Assembly: GCA_002419365.1 (NCBI GenBank)
Contig: DIGA01000095.1
Coordinates: forward strand, 50,192 to 114,191
Source: Mageeibacillus sp. UBA5734
GTDB lineage: Bacteria; Bacillota; Clostridia; Saccharofermentanales; UBA5734
Reading direction: 5' to 3'
DNA length: 64,000 nucleotides
Shown piece after piece: positions 26,069 through 34,624 of the stretch. The position numbers and the translations under genes are program-made. Within the stretch, counting starts at the first letter, position 1; each line of letters begins with the position of its first letter. Below the pieces are notes generated by a model. The model was not told the DNA's origin. It saw only the letters and a list, made by a program, of their open reading frames with translations, and searched no databases.

Positions 26069-28069
26069 ATGATTTTTCAAGAGAACAACCGTCTGGTTTA
26101 TCGTTATGATGCTGAACAAGTCTGGATCGAGGCCTGGGGGCAAAACAGCCTGCGCGTCCGTGCGACCAAGGTACATGAAATGCCCAAGTCCGACTGGTCG
26201 CTGCTCGAACCCGCTGCCACCGAGCCTGTAATCACACTGGACGATATCGGCGGTGCAATGATGATCAACGGCAAAATCCGCTGTCATCTGGCTTCCAACG
26301 GCAAGCTGACCTTTATCAATCAGAAGGGTGATGTCCTGCTCCAGGAATACGTCCGCAACCGCCGCGAGGTCATCAAGGAATTCGCCAGCGCCCTGGAAAT
26401 CGAAGCGCGTGAATTCAAGCCGGTCCTCGGCCATGATTATCAGCTGACAGCGCGTTTTGAATCAAATCCCGAAGAGAAGCTGTATGGCATGGGCCAGTAT
26501 CAGCAGCCGCTGCTGAACATCAAGGGCTGTCGCCTCGAGCTGGCGCACCGCAATTCCCAGGCCAGCGTCCCGTTCTGTGTCTCGAGCCTGGGCTATGGCT
26601 TTTTCTGGCACAACCCCGGTATCGGTTCAGCGACTTTTGGCCGCAACGTGACTGAATGGGTCGCCGAATCGACCCAGATGCTCGACTACTGGATCACCGC
26701 CGGCGATACCCCGGCGGAAATTGTCGAGGCTTATGCGGATGCGACCGGCAAGGTGCCGATGATGCCCGACTATGGCATGGGTTTCTGGCAGTGCAAGCTG
26801 CGCTACCAGACGCAGGAGGAATTGCTCGAAGTCGCCCGTGAATACAAACGGCGCAACCTGCCGATCTCGGTTATCGTCATCGACTTTTTCCACTGGCCCA
26901 AGCAGGGTGAATGGAAATTCGACCTCGAATACTGGCCGGATCCGGATGCGATGATCCGCGAATTGCAGGAGATGGGCATCGAGCTGATGGTCTCGATCTG
27001 GCCGACCGTCGATAAAACCAGCGAGAACTACGATGAGATGGTCGAAAAGGGGTACCTCGTCCAGTGCGACCGCGGCATCCGGATCAACATGGATTTCCTT
27101 GGCAATACGGTCCATTTCGATCCGACCAATCCCGGTGCGCGTGAATATGTCTGGCAAAAAGCCAAGCAGCACTACTATGACCATGGGATCAAGGTCTTCT
27201 GGCTCGATGAAGCGGAGCCAGAATACACGGTCTATGACTACGAGCTCTACCGCTATCACTTGGGCTCGGATGTCCGCGTGGGTAACATCTATCCGATGAT
27301 GTATGCCAAGACGTTCTTTGACGGTATGCAGGCAGCTGGCCAGGAAAACATCATCAACCTGCTGCGCTGTGCTTGGGCTGGTAGCCAGCGTTATGGCGCA
27401 CTGGTCTGGTCCGGCGATATCCACAGCAGTTTCGAATCGCTGCGCAACCAGTTTGCCGCTGGCCTGAACATGGGCATGGCCGGTATCCCCTGGTGGACCA
27501 CCGATATCGGCGGCTTCCATGGCGGCATTACCGACGATCCGGAGTTCCACGAACTGCTGGTCCGCTGGTTTGAATATGGCGCCTTCTGCCCGGTCTTCCG
27601 CCTCCATGGCTATCGCGAGCCCCAGAAAGCGCCCCTTGGCACATCGGGCGGCGGCATCTGCAACAGCGGCGCGGCCAACGAGGTCTGGAGCTTCGGCGAA
27701 GAAGCGTATGAGATCTGCAAGTTCTACATGGAGCTGCGCGAGCGGATGCGCCCCTACATCACCGACCTGATGGCAGCAGCCCACGAAAAAGGCTCGCCGG
27801 TCATCCGACCCCTGTTCTATGAATTCCCGGCTGATGACAAAGCCTGGCAGGTTGAGGACCAATATTTCTTTGGTCCCGACGTCCTGGTCGCTCCGGTTCT
27901 GTATGCCAAAGCCACCAACCGCGAGGTCTATTTGCCAGTCGGGGCGCAATGGACCGATGTCTGGACGGGCGCCGTCCATGCGGGTGGCCAGACCATCCAG
28001 GTTGACTGTCCGATCAGCCAGATCCCGCTCTTCACCCGCGACGGGGCTCAGTTGCCACTAAAAGGCTGA
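26069..28069 (+). CDS. Glycoside hydrolase family 31 enzyme, probable alpha-xylosidase or alpha-glucosidase
   Basis: A 666-residue cytosolic enzyme. The GH31 catalytic nucleophile is D380 in VFWLDEAEPE and the acid/base is D450 in LVWSGDI. An N-terminal beta-sandwich (about 1-225) precedes the (beta/alpha)8 barrel, and beta domains end the protein (PLFYEFPADDKAWQVEDQYFFG). GH31 enzymes retain configuration and release alpha-linked glucose or xylose from the non-reducing end. No signal peptide is present, which fits hydrolysis after import. TAGGAGGACT precedes the ATG. Specificity is inferred from the YicI-type neighbour only. Confidence 0.88.
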   Translation: MIFQENNRLVYRYDAEQVWIEAWGQNSLRVRATKVHEMPKSDWSLLEPAATEPVITLDDIGGAMMINGKIRCHLASNGKLTFINQKGDVLLQEYVRNRREVIKEFASALEIEAREFKPVLGHDYQLTARFESNPEEKLYGMGQYQQPLLNIKGCRLELAHRNSQASVPFCVSSLGYGFFWHNPGIGSATFGRNVTEWVAESTQMLDYWITAGDTPAEIVEAYADATGKVPMMPDYGMGFWQCKLRYQTQEELLEVAREYKRRNLPISVIVIDFFHWPKQGEWKFDLEYWPDPDAMIRELQEMGIELMVSIWPTVDKTSENYDEMVEKGYLVQCDRGIRINMDFLGNTVHFDPTNPGAREYVWQKAKQHYYDHGIKVFWLDEAEPEYTVYDYELYRYHLGSDVRVGNIYPMMYAKTFFDGMQAAGQENIINLLRCAWAGSQRYGALVWSGDIHSSFESLRNQFAAGLNMGMAGIPWWTTDIGGFHGGITDDPEFHELLVRWFEYGAFCPVFRLHGYREPQKAPLGTSGGGICNSGAANEVWSFGEEAYEICKFYMELRERMRPYITDLMAAAHEKGSPVIRPLFYEFPADDKAWQVEDQYFFGPDVLVAPVLYAKATNREVYLPVGAQWTDVWTGAVHAGGQTIQVDCPISQIPLFTRDGAQLPLKG

Positions 28070-28106
28070 AATCAGAACCTGTTTTTACGGAATCATCCAT
28101 GAAAGT

Positions 28107-28140
28107 TGGCAGGCCGGGGCGCCTAGTCCGCGGCCTGCCA
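28107..28140 (+). terminator. Intercistronic stem-loop between the two GH31 genes
   Basis: Ten-base perfect arms, TGGCAGGCCG (28107-28116) and CGGCCTGCCA (28131-28140), flank a 14-base GC-rich loop. There is no uridine run. It may stabilise the upstream mRNA or lower expression of the downstream gene. Confidence 0.7.
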
Positions 28141-28165
28141 TTTGCCAGCAACGAGGTTACCTATT

Positions 28166-30517
28166 ATGAAATTCACCGATGGCTATTGGCTGACCCGATC
28201 CGATGTCACGCTGCATCATGCGCATGATGTCGTGGATTATCGGATCGATCCGCGCAGCTTTACCGTGTTCACGACAACCCGCCCCCTGACCTCGATCGGT
28301 AGCACAACCGACAATCCGACCATCACGATCGAGTTCAGTTCCCCCTTGCCGGATATCATCGCCGTCCGGGCTTGCCATTTCGATGGCGAGCTCGAGCGTG
28401 GTCCTCATTTCGAGCTCGGCCAGCACGATGATTTCCCGCTCGAAATCGTCCTGGAGGGCGACCGGATTCGCCTGACCTCCGGCCAGACCTCCGTCCGCGT
28501 CCGGATCCAGGGGACTTGGACAGCCGATTATGACTTTGCCGGTTCATTTCTGACCAGCAGCAATTTCCGCCATTTGTCCTATGCCACCACCCAGGATGGC
28601 CGCTGCTATATGAAAGACCAGCTCGACCTGTCAGTCGGAGAAAACGTCTATGGACTGGGTGAGCGGTTTACGCCCTATGTGAAAAATGGCCAGGTCATCG
28701 ACATCTGGAATGAGGATGGCGGCACCAGCAGTGAGCAGGCCTACAAAAACATCCCCTTCTATCTGACCAACCGCAATTACGGGGTACTCGTCAATCATCC
28801 GGAAAAAGTCTCTTTCGAGGTGGCTTCCGAGGTGGTCACCCGGACCCAGTTTTCGGTTCCCGGCCAGCGCCTGTCCTATTTCGTGATCGGCGGGGATTCG
28901 CCCAAATCGGTCCTGATGCGTTATGCCGAGCTTTCCGGCAAGCCGGCCCTGCCGCCAGCCTGGTCCTTTGGCCTCTGGCTGACGACCTCTTTTACGACGG
29001 AATACAGCGAAGAGACCTTCAACTCGTTCATCAATGGCATGAAATCGCGGCGGATCCCGCTGCAGGTCTTCCATTATGACTGTTTCTGGATGAAAGAGCT
29101 GGAATGGTGTGGCCTGGAATGGGACACACGGCGGTTCAGCGACCCGGCCGGCATGTTGGCCCGGATCAAGCAGGATGGTCTCAAGGTCTGCCTCTGGATC
29201 AATCCCTATGTCGCTCAGAAGAGCCGGATGTTTGCCGAAGGCAAGGCGAGTGGCTATTTCGTCCAAAAACCGGATGGCAGTGTCTGGCAATGGGACCGCT
29301 GGCAGGCCGGCATGGCCCTGATCGACTTCACCAACCCAGGCGCGGTCAGCTGGTTCCGCGAGAAGCTGAGGGCCCTCGTGCGGATGGGCGTTGACACCTT
29401 CAAGACGGATTTCGGTGAACGCATCCCGACGGATGTGGTCTATTTTGATGGATCCGATCCGCTGAAGATGCACAATTACTATACCTATCTGTATAACCAG
29501 ACCGTCTTCAACTTGCTCAAGGAAGAACTGGGCGAAGGGCGGGCCTGTGTATTTGCCCGCTCGGCCACGGTTGGCGGCCAGCAATTCCCGGTCCACTGGG
29601 GCGGTGATTGCTCAGCCAATTACCCCTCGATGGCCGAGACCTTGCGCGGCGGCCTGTCTCTGAGCCAGTCTGGTTTTGGCTTCTGGAGCCACGACATCAG
29701 CGGCTTTGAGAAAACGGCCACGCCCGACCTCTATAAGCGCTGGTCGGCCTTTGGCCTGCTCTCCACGCACAGTCGCCTGCACGGCAACGAGTCGTATCGC
29801 GTCCCGTGGCTGTTTGATGAGGAATCGGTCGATGTGTTGCGCTTTTTCGTCGAACTCAAGTGCCGCCTGATGCCGTACCTGTTCAGTGCAGCCAGCGAAA
29901 CCGCCCGTACGGGTGTCCCGGTCATGCGGCCGATGATGCTCGAGTTCCCCGCAGATCCGACCTGCGACGTCCTTGATCGCCAGTACCTGCTGGGCGAACA
30001 TCTCCTGGTGGCACCAGTTTTCAGCCCGGATGGCCGCGTATCGTATTACCTGCCTGCTGGCACCTGGACCCATCTGCTCTCGGGCACAACGGTCACAGGC
30101 GGCCGCTGGATCCAGGAGCAGTTCAATTACTATGGGCTGCCGCTGCTGGTGCGTCCCAACACCCTGCTCGCCACCCATGCCCAGACTCAAATGCCCGAAT
30201 ACGATTTTGCCGACCAGGCAGTTTTCCAGCTCTTCGCGCTCGAAGAGGGCCAGACGTCACGTGCGACCGTCTGTGATATAGCTGGGAAACCGGACATTGA
30301 AGTCGTTGTCATCCGCCAAGGCACGGAACTTGCCATCGAATGGACCGGATCTGGCAAACCGTGGTCCCTGGTCCTGCGCAATATCCGGACCATCCAGTCC
30401 GTGACGGGCGGCCAGCTGGCCAGTCTGTATCATGCCGGCGAGCATTTCCAGGGGCTGTCTCTGGATGTCTGCCTCCAGCCGGTGTCCGGCAGCAACCGGA
30501 TGGTCGTCCAGCTGTAA
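28166..30517 (+). CDS. yicI: Alpha-xylosidase, GH31 (YicI type)
   Basis: A 783-residue enzyme that closely follows E. coli YicI (772 residues). The opening MKFTDGYWL, nucleophile D415 in KTDFGERIPTD and acid/base D481 in HWGGDC occur at almost the same positions as YicI D416 and D482. YicI releases alpha-xylose from isoprimeverose and other xyloglucan fragments. ATG 28166 is chosen by alignment with the family start; GAGGT lies upstream. It is the last gene of locus A, followed by a strong terminator. Confidence 0.93.
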   Translation: MKFTDGYWLTRSDVTLHHAHDVVDYRIDPRSFTVFTTTRPLTSIGSTTDNPTITIEFSSPLPDIIAVRACHFDGELERGPHFELGQHDDFPLEIVLEGDRIRLTSGQTSVRVRIQGTWTADYDFAGSFLTSSNFRHLSYATTQDGRCYMKDQLDLSVGENVYGLGERFTPYVKNGQVIDIWNEDGGTSSEQAYKNIPFYLTNRNYGVLVNHPEKVSFEVASEVVTRTQFSVPGQRLSYFVIGGDSPKSVLMRYAELSGKPALPPAWSFGLWLTTSFTTEYSEETFNSFINGMKSRRIPLQVFHYDCFWMKELEWCGLEWDTRRFSDPAGMLARIKQDGLKVCLWINPYVAQKSRMFAEGKASGYFVQKPDGSVWQWDRWQAGMALIDFTNPGAVSWFREKLRALVRMGVDTFKTDFGERIPTDVVYFDGSDPLKMHNYYTYLYNQTVFNLLKEELGEGRACVFARSATVGGQQFPVHWGGDCSANYPSMAETLRGGLSLSQSGFGFWSHDISGFEKTATPDLYKRWSAFGLLSTHSRLHGNESYRVPWLFDEESVDVLRFFVELKCRLMPYLFSAASETARTGVPVMRPMMLEFPADPTCDVLDRQYLLGEHLLVAPVFSPDGRVSYYLPAGTWTHLLSGTTVTGGRWIQEQFNYYGLPLLVRPNTLLATHAQTQMPEYDFADQAVFQLFALEEGQTSRATVCDIAGKPDIEVVVIRQGTELAIEWTGSGKPWSLVLRNIRTIQSVTGGQLASLYHAGEHFQGLSLDVCLQPVSGSNRMVVQL

Positions 30518-30557
30518 GGCTTGGACTCGATTTGATAAGCACTTTCCTCCTCCCGCA

Positions 30558-30597
30558 AACACCCTGGGATCTTGCCCAAGAGCCCGGGGTGTTTTGT
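30558..30597 (+). terminator. Rho-independent terminator of locus A
   Basis: AACACCCTGGG (30558-30568) pairs with CCCGGGGTGTT (30583-30593) with one G-T type wobble, loop 14 bases, and is followed by TTGTTG. It lies 40 bases after the yicI stop. Confidence 0.8.
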
Positions 30598-30663
30598 TGA
30601 CGGGGAGGCGCATCGATCCAGCAACGACCCCATCTGCTGCACATCTGTTGTGCCACAGATAAA

Positions 30664-30690
30664 AAGGCTTGATTGAATCGATTCAAGAAA
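30664..30690. repeat. Left copy of an imperfect repeat bracketing the ATPase gene
   Basis: AAGGCT followed by TGATTGAATCGATTCAAG matches the block at 32057-32085 at 23 of 27 aligned bases plus a two-base gap. The inner TTGAATCGATTCAA (30673-30686) is a perfect 14-base palindrome. The two copies lie on either side of the single ATPase gene. Confidence 0.5.
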
Positions 30691-30700
30691 TACTGGATTT

Positions 30701-30762
30701 ATATCGCTTCCAAGCGGATATATCATCTATATTATATAGACATATCGATTTCAAGCGGATAT
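30701..30762. promoter_or_regulatory. Paired palindromic sites upstream of the ATPase gene
   Basis: Two 21-base near copies, 30701-30721 and 30742-30762, each end in AAGCGGATAT and begin with ATATCG. The first is an imperfect palindrome (ATATCGCTT against AAGCGGATAT). Centres are 41 bases apart, close to four helical turns, with an AT-rich segment between that could hold the -10 box. This is the pattern of a cooperative operator. Confidence 0.55.
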
Positions 30763-30808
30763 TATTATTAGTAATAGCAGTGTTCTCCCCCTTTCACTGG
30801 AGGCTCTT

Positions 30809-31999
30809 ATGATTCAGAGATCCAAAGATTTGGCGTGGCTCAAGCAATGGTGTGGCCACGATGTGATTAAAATCATAACGGGTGTTCGGCGGTGCGGTAA
30901 GTCCACGCTCTTGCTTCAATATCGAGAGGAATTGATTCGGATTGGCACACCAGAATCCAATATCCTGTTTCTCAATTTTGAAAATTACATGCATGTCCAG
31001 TTGCGTCAGCCAGGGGCACTCCATCAGTATGTGCTGGATTATTTCAACGGTCGTGAATCAAACTGTCATCTGTTGCTGGATGAGATCCAGATAGTTGAGC
31101 AATGGGAAGATGTGATCAACTCTTTGCATTTAGACAAACGATTGGATATCGTCCTGACCGGTTCCAACGCCAATCTACTCGCATCGGAACTGGCAACGCG
31201 ACTAGGCGGGCGCACTATTCAGCAAATGCTTTTACCCTTCTCCCTGGCCGAAGCTCGGGAACTTGTTCCAGATCTAACGCTGAATGATTATTTCCATTTT
31301 GGCGGTTTCCCCGGGGTTCTGCAACTATCCGATGAGCAGCAAAAGTTGAATTTACTGGATGATTTGACCGACAGCATCTTGTTTAAAGATATTTTATTGC
31401 GAGGCAATGTCGCAAATCCTATAACCTTGCAAAACTTGAGTCGATTTTTGTTTGATACAGTGGGCAATCGTAGTTCTGTTCGCAAAATCACTCACACACT
31501 CAACAGCATGAGTGGTGAGAAGACACGCCAGGAGACCATTGCCAAATACATCACCTATCTTGAAGAAGCTTTCCTGCTCTATGCGGTTGAACGATTTGAT
31601 CTGCGAGGCAGGGCAATCCTGAGTCGCGAACCCAAATACTATGCCATTGATCCTGGGATTCGGACGGTTTTGACATCATCGAGCAATCAAAACCTGGGAT
31701 CTGTTTTGGAAAATCTTGTTTTCCTGGAATTGCGTAGACTCGATTATCGTGTGTTTGTGGGTCAGCAAGGGGATCTCGAGGTCGATTTCATAGCAGAAAA
31801 GGGCAGTCACAGAATTTATATCCAGGTCGCGATGACGATCCTGGATGAGCAAACCGCCGCAAGAGAATTCAGGCCGCTTCAGATGATCGACGATAATTAT
31901 CCCAAATTTGTCTTGACACTGGATCCGTTTGACATGAGCCGGGATGGTATCATTCACGGCTCTGCCGAGAAATTTTTACTTGGCAAATTGAAGCTGTAA
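30809..31999 (+). CDS. AAA-type ATPase with C-terminal DUF4143 domain
   Basis: A 396-residue protein. Walker A is TGVRRCGKST (G25-S32), Walker B is HLLLDEIQ near residue 90, and sensor-like VLTGSNANLL follows near 115. The C-terminal DUF4143-type nuclease-like region includes YYAIDPGIRTVL, GSVLENLVFLELRR and GDLEVDFIAEKG. Such standalone ATPases are widespread, often horizontally mobile, and largely uncharacterised. GGAGG precedes the ATG. The gene stands alone between two glycan loci, with paired palindromes upstream and imperfect repeats on both sides. Its codon use looks more AT-rich than its neighbours, which supports transfer. Confidence 0.87.
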   Translation: MIQRSKDLAWLKQWCGHDVIKIITGVRRCGKSTLLLQYREELIRIGTPESNILFLNFENYMHVQLRQPGALHQYVLDYFNGRESNCHLLLDEIQIVEQWEDVINSLHLDKRLDIVLTGSNANLLASELATRLGGRTIQQMLLPFSLAEARELVPDLTLNDYFHFGGFPGVLQLSDEQQKLNLLDDLTDSILFKDILLRGNVANPITLQNLSRFLFDTVGNRSSVRKITHTLNSMSGEKTRQETIAKYITYLEEAFLLYAVERFDLRGRAILSREPKYYAIDPGIRTVLTSSSNQNLGSVLENLVFLELRRLDYRVFVGQQGDLEVDFIAEKGSHRIYIQVAMTILDEQTAAREFRPLQMIDDNYPKFVLTLDPFDMSRDGIIHGSAEKFLLGKLKL

Positions 32000-32056
32000 C
32001 CGATGGCTTCGAAAAATCTGTAAAAACGTCTGCAGCTCTGATCCAATTTAACAGCT

Positions 32057-32089
32057 AAGGCTCTTGATTAAATTGATTCAGGAAGCCTT
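32057..32089. repeat. Right copy of the repeat bracketing the ATPase gene
   Basis: AAGGCTCT then TGATTAAATTGATTCAGG mirrors the block at 30664-30690. AAGGCT (32057-32062) and AGCCTT (32084-32089) also pair as a weak hairpin, so a terminator role is an alternative reading. It lies 58 bases after the ATPase stop and seven bases from the BRCT remnant. Confidence 0.5.
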
Positions 32090-32095
32090 GACCCT

Positions 32096-32143
32096 TCACG
32101 ACTTCAGCAGATCCAGGAATTCGTCCTCGGAGATGATCTCGAT
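32096..32143 (-). pseudogene. Out-of-frame remnant of a BRCT domain end
   Basis: On the minus strand this stretch reads IEIISEDEFLDLLKS then a stop. That is the usual C-terminal helix of BRCT domains attached to DnaQ-like exonucleases (IISEDEFLELL). It lies just after the exonuclease stop but in another frame, and too few bases remain for the whole domain. This suggests a deletion plus frameshift that removed most of the BRCT domain. Confidence 0.6.
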
Positions 32144-32150
32144 GCAGCGA

Positions 32151-32768
32151 CTACCTGGGCCGGTCGGCCGCTTTCCTGCGGGATGAAGGCCGGCTGCTGA
32201 CACATGCGGTGTAATCGTCCTCGGCCAAACGCCCCATCTGGATGCCCAGCTGCTGGCACAATTCCTGAGCTGAACGAGCTGCGGTGCTCTCAAATGCTTT
32301 TTGCAGGATCAGGCCACAGGCCAGAGCGTCCGAACCCGCTTCGTGATGGTTCAGGGCGATGCCATGTAACCGGCTCACATCCGCCAGCGTATGCCCCATG
32401 TCCGGGTAAAGAATGCGCGAGGTGACGACGGTGCAAAGATAGGGATAAACCGGGTATTTCCGTCCTGCCTGGTCACACCAGTGGCGGATGCAGCTGATGT
32501 CAAAAGAGGCGTTGTGCGCGGCGATGAAATCTGGCTTCAACTGGTCAATCCGGTCAATATGGGCTTCAAATCCCGCCAGATGGCGCGTTTTCTGGTCGGT
32601 GATACCATGGATCCGGACGTTCCTTGGATCGTAATAGTCGGGTACCGGCCGGCACAGGTCTGCCCCCTGTGCAACCAGCTTGCCATCTTCAAACAAAGCG
32701 TAGCCGAACGCACAGATGCTGGAACGGCTGGCGTTGGCGGTTTCGAAGTCGATGGCAAGATAGCGCAT
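32151..32768 (-). CDS. DnaQ-like 3'-5' exonuclease, apparently truncated
   Basis: A 205-residue DEDDh exonuclease. Catalytic residues are D7 and E9 in IDFETA, D90 in HNASFD, and H142 and D147 in HHEAGSDA. Family homologues with this opening usually continue into a BRCT domain. Here the protein ends in an Arg/Ser/Lys-rich tail (SSRPSSRRKAADRPR) that looks like shifted-frame sequence, and a BRCT end motif follows in another frame at 32096-32143. The nuclease core is complete and may still work. GGAGG lies upstream of the ATG. Confidence 0.82.
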   Translation of the reverse strand: MRYLAIDFETANASRSSICAFGYALFEDGKLVAQGADLCRPVPDYYDPRNVRIHGITDQKTRHLAGFEAHIDRIDQLKPDFIAAHNASFDISCIRHWCDQAGRKYPVYPYLCTVVTSRILYPDMGHTLADVSRLHGIALNHHEAGSDALACGLILQKAFESTAARSAQELCQQLGIQMGRLAEDDYTACVSSRPSSRRKAADRPR

Positions 32769-32843
32769 GAGGAGGGCCTCCGGGATGGTCTTTGGATTCT
32801 GTTATTTGTAAGCATACAATTTTGTCTTGAACACGGATCTTTT

Positions 32844-34340
32844 CTATTGCATGACCAGGACATTGACGGAATGTGCTGGCAATGTAACTTGTATCATGCC
32901 ATCCTGAATCGCTATGTCAATTGGTTCGATCCTGATTTCATCAGGATGTTCACTATCATTGTATGAATCGACCGAATTTGAAGCAATTTGATATAGCGTT
33001 GCCCGTTCATTGGGACTATATCCACTCATTCGGATGGTTAAAGTGATTTCATCCATTGGATGCTTGTTGACCAGCGACACACTTAATTCCTGACCATCTT
33101 CACTGATCGTAGCGATCGAGTCAATCGTTGTCACTTCAACAGCATCCGTTTCATTTCGGACCATGAAGGTTTGATTGTGATCAATGAATGTGTCGACAAC
33201 GATCTCTTTCATATAGTGCGTAAAGATCTCGAAAACATAATAAGTCGAGCGTTTGACAATGCCATCCTTGTGCGTATAGATCGCCCCTCTTGTGTTGACG
33301 GCCGGAGCGAAATTGGCCATTTTGACCATGTCACAGTGTTTGAGACATTGATTCAGGAAGCAGGCTGTGAAGACCGCATCTGCCATCGTATAACTTGAAT
33401 TCTCATCATTGAGGTCTCTTGCCTTGATGCAGTCTTCAGCTGGCACATCGGCAAAGTTATGGACATTCGGATGATACCACCCTCTTAGATTCCATTCGTC
33501 ATACGCAATCTTGATTTTTCCCAGATAGCCTAATGCGCCAAGGATATGACGTGCTTTTTGGATGGGTTCCTCGATTTTCATCGTGTAAGCCATGCAGGTC
33601 TCATAACTGCCCAACTTGTTGTCAAACCAGATGGGGTCCCAATATCCATGGATGGAAATCCAATCAAGAAATTTTCCCGCCTCCTTTATCAAAGAAATAT
33701 TCCAATCGATGTCTGGCAGACTCGCGGCCAGGATTTCAATACTTGGATCGACTCGTTTCATCATTTTGGCCGATTCAAGAACAAAACGCCCCCACTCCTG
33801 CGATGATTTGGCGCCAATTTCCCATTGTCCATAATTCTCGTTGCCAATGCTCCAGTATTTGACGTTGAATGGCTCCGGGTGGCCATTTTCAATTCGCTTC
33901 CTGGCCCATTTTCCTGCGGACTTCAGATTGCAGTATTCAACCCAGTCACTCATCTCTTCTGGGGTTCCTGTACCGGCATTGGTACAAATGTACGGCTGAG
34001 CCCCGATAAGTGCACAGTAGTCCAAAAATTCATCAGTACCAAATTCATTGCTCTCCTCACTGCGCCAGGCTTTATCATACGTGGCTTCGCGATTCGTTCC
34101 GATGGCATCTTTCCAATGATAGGATGAGACAAAGCAACCGCCCGGCCAGCGAATAACAGGCACTTTGATATTCTTCAAGGCATCCGCTACATCGGTTCTA
34201 TATCCTCGTGAATTAGAGCGCGGAGAACCAGGCTCGTAAATCCCTGCATAAACCTGGCGATGGAAATGCTCAAGAAATTGTCCATAAATCTTTTCATCTC
34301 TTTTTCCGACCATTCGCCTGGTGTTGATTGAAATATCCAT
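32844..34340 (-). CDS. Alpha-L-arabinofuranosidase, GH51 (copy 1)
   Basis: A 498-residue cytosolic enzyme that releases terminal L-arabinofuranose from arabinan, arabinoxylan or their oligosaccharides. GH51 features: GQFLEHFHRQVYAGIYEP at the start, RWPGGCF, acid/base E168 in SIGNENYG and nucleophile E282 in AYDEWN, with a C-terminal beta domain. ATG 34340 is chosen because AGGGGAGA lies eight bases upstream; ATG 34346 would be too close. It is divergent from the locus B transporter operon, and a second GH51 gene lies at its other end. The two proteins are clearly diverged, for example IGNENYG against LGNEMDG. Confidence 0.92.
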   Translation of the reverse strand: MDISINTRRMVGKRDEKIYGQFLEHFHRQVYAGIYEPGSPRSNSRGYRTDVADALKNIKVPVIRWPGGCFVSSYHWKDAIGTNREATYDKAWRSEESNEFGTDEFLDYCALIGAQPYICTNAGTGTPEEMSDWVEYCNLKSAGKWARKRIENGHPEPFNVKYWSIGNENYGQWEIGAKSSQEWGRFVLESAKMMKRVDPSIEILAASLPDIDWNISLIKEAGKFLDWISIHGYWDPIWFDNKLGSYETCMAYTMKIEEPIQKARHILGALGYLGKIKIAYDEWNLRGWYHPNVHNFADVPAEDCIKARDLNDENSSYTMADAVFTACFLNQCLKHCDMVKMANFAPAVNTRGAIYTHKDGIVKRSTYYVFEIFTHYMKEIVVDTFIDHNQTFMVRNETDAVEVTTIDSIATISEDGQELSVSLVNKHPMDEITLTIRMSGYSPNERATLYQIASNSVDSYNDSEHPDEIRIEPIDIAIQDGMIQVTLPAHSVNVLVMQ

Positions 34341-34511
34341 TAACATTCTCCCCTCTGCACGACATTGAAAACAGCAAACAGCTTTTCAATGTTTATTTTT
34401 CATGAAAAGATTTTATCGGACCCTTCCATGTTTATGACTCCAACAAATTGTGTTTTTACTGAATTTTTTTATTTACCGAATGCACGATGAATTCTTCCCG
34501 CTCCGGTTAAA

Positions 34512-34543
34512 TATTGTGCAATAAAAGAGCAATAAGTTATAAT
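34512..34543 (+). promoter_or_regulatory. Candidate promoter of the locus B operon
   Basis: TTGTGC (34514-34519) and the consensus TATAAT (34538-34543), 18 bases apart, lie about 80 bases before the binding-protein gene. The -35 falls inside the inverted repeat TATTG-TG-CAATA (34512-34523), a possible operator. The divergent GH51 gene lies about 170 bases away, so the region may serve both. Confidence 0.6.
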
Positions 34544-34624
34544 TCACTGAATGTAGGTACAAGTTATCATGTTAAACGACGAGGGAAGAATGACTTCCCG
34601 ATCGAATCAAAGGAGGATAACTGG

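Noticed and set aside
27497..27514. Another GATATCGG string like the fic and padR palindromes
   Set aside because: It lies within the first GH31 coding region, where it encodes Asp-Ile-Gly-Gly, so it is explained by the protein. The similar string near 26242 has the same explanation.
26627..27979. A 450-codon minus-strand open frame opposite the first GH31 gene
   Set aside because: Antisense shadow of a gene with intact catalytic residues; no support of its own.
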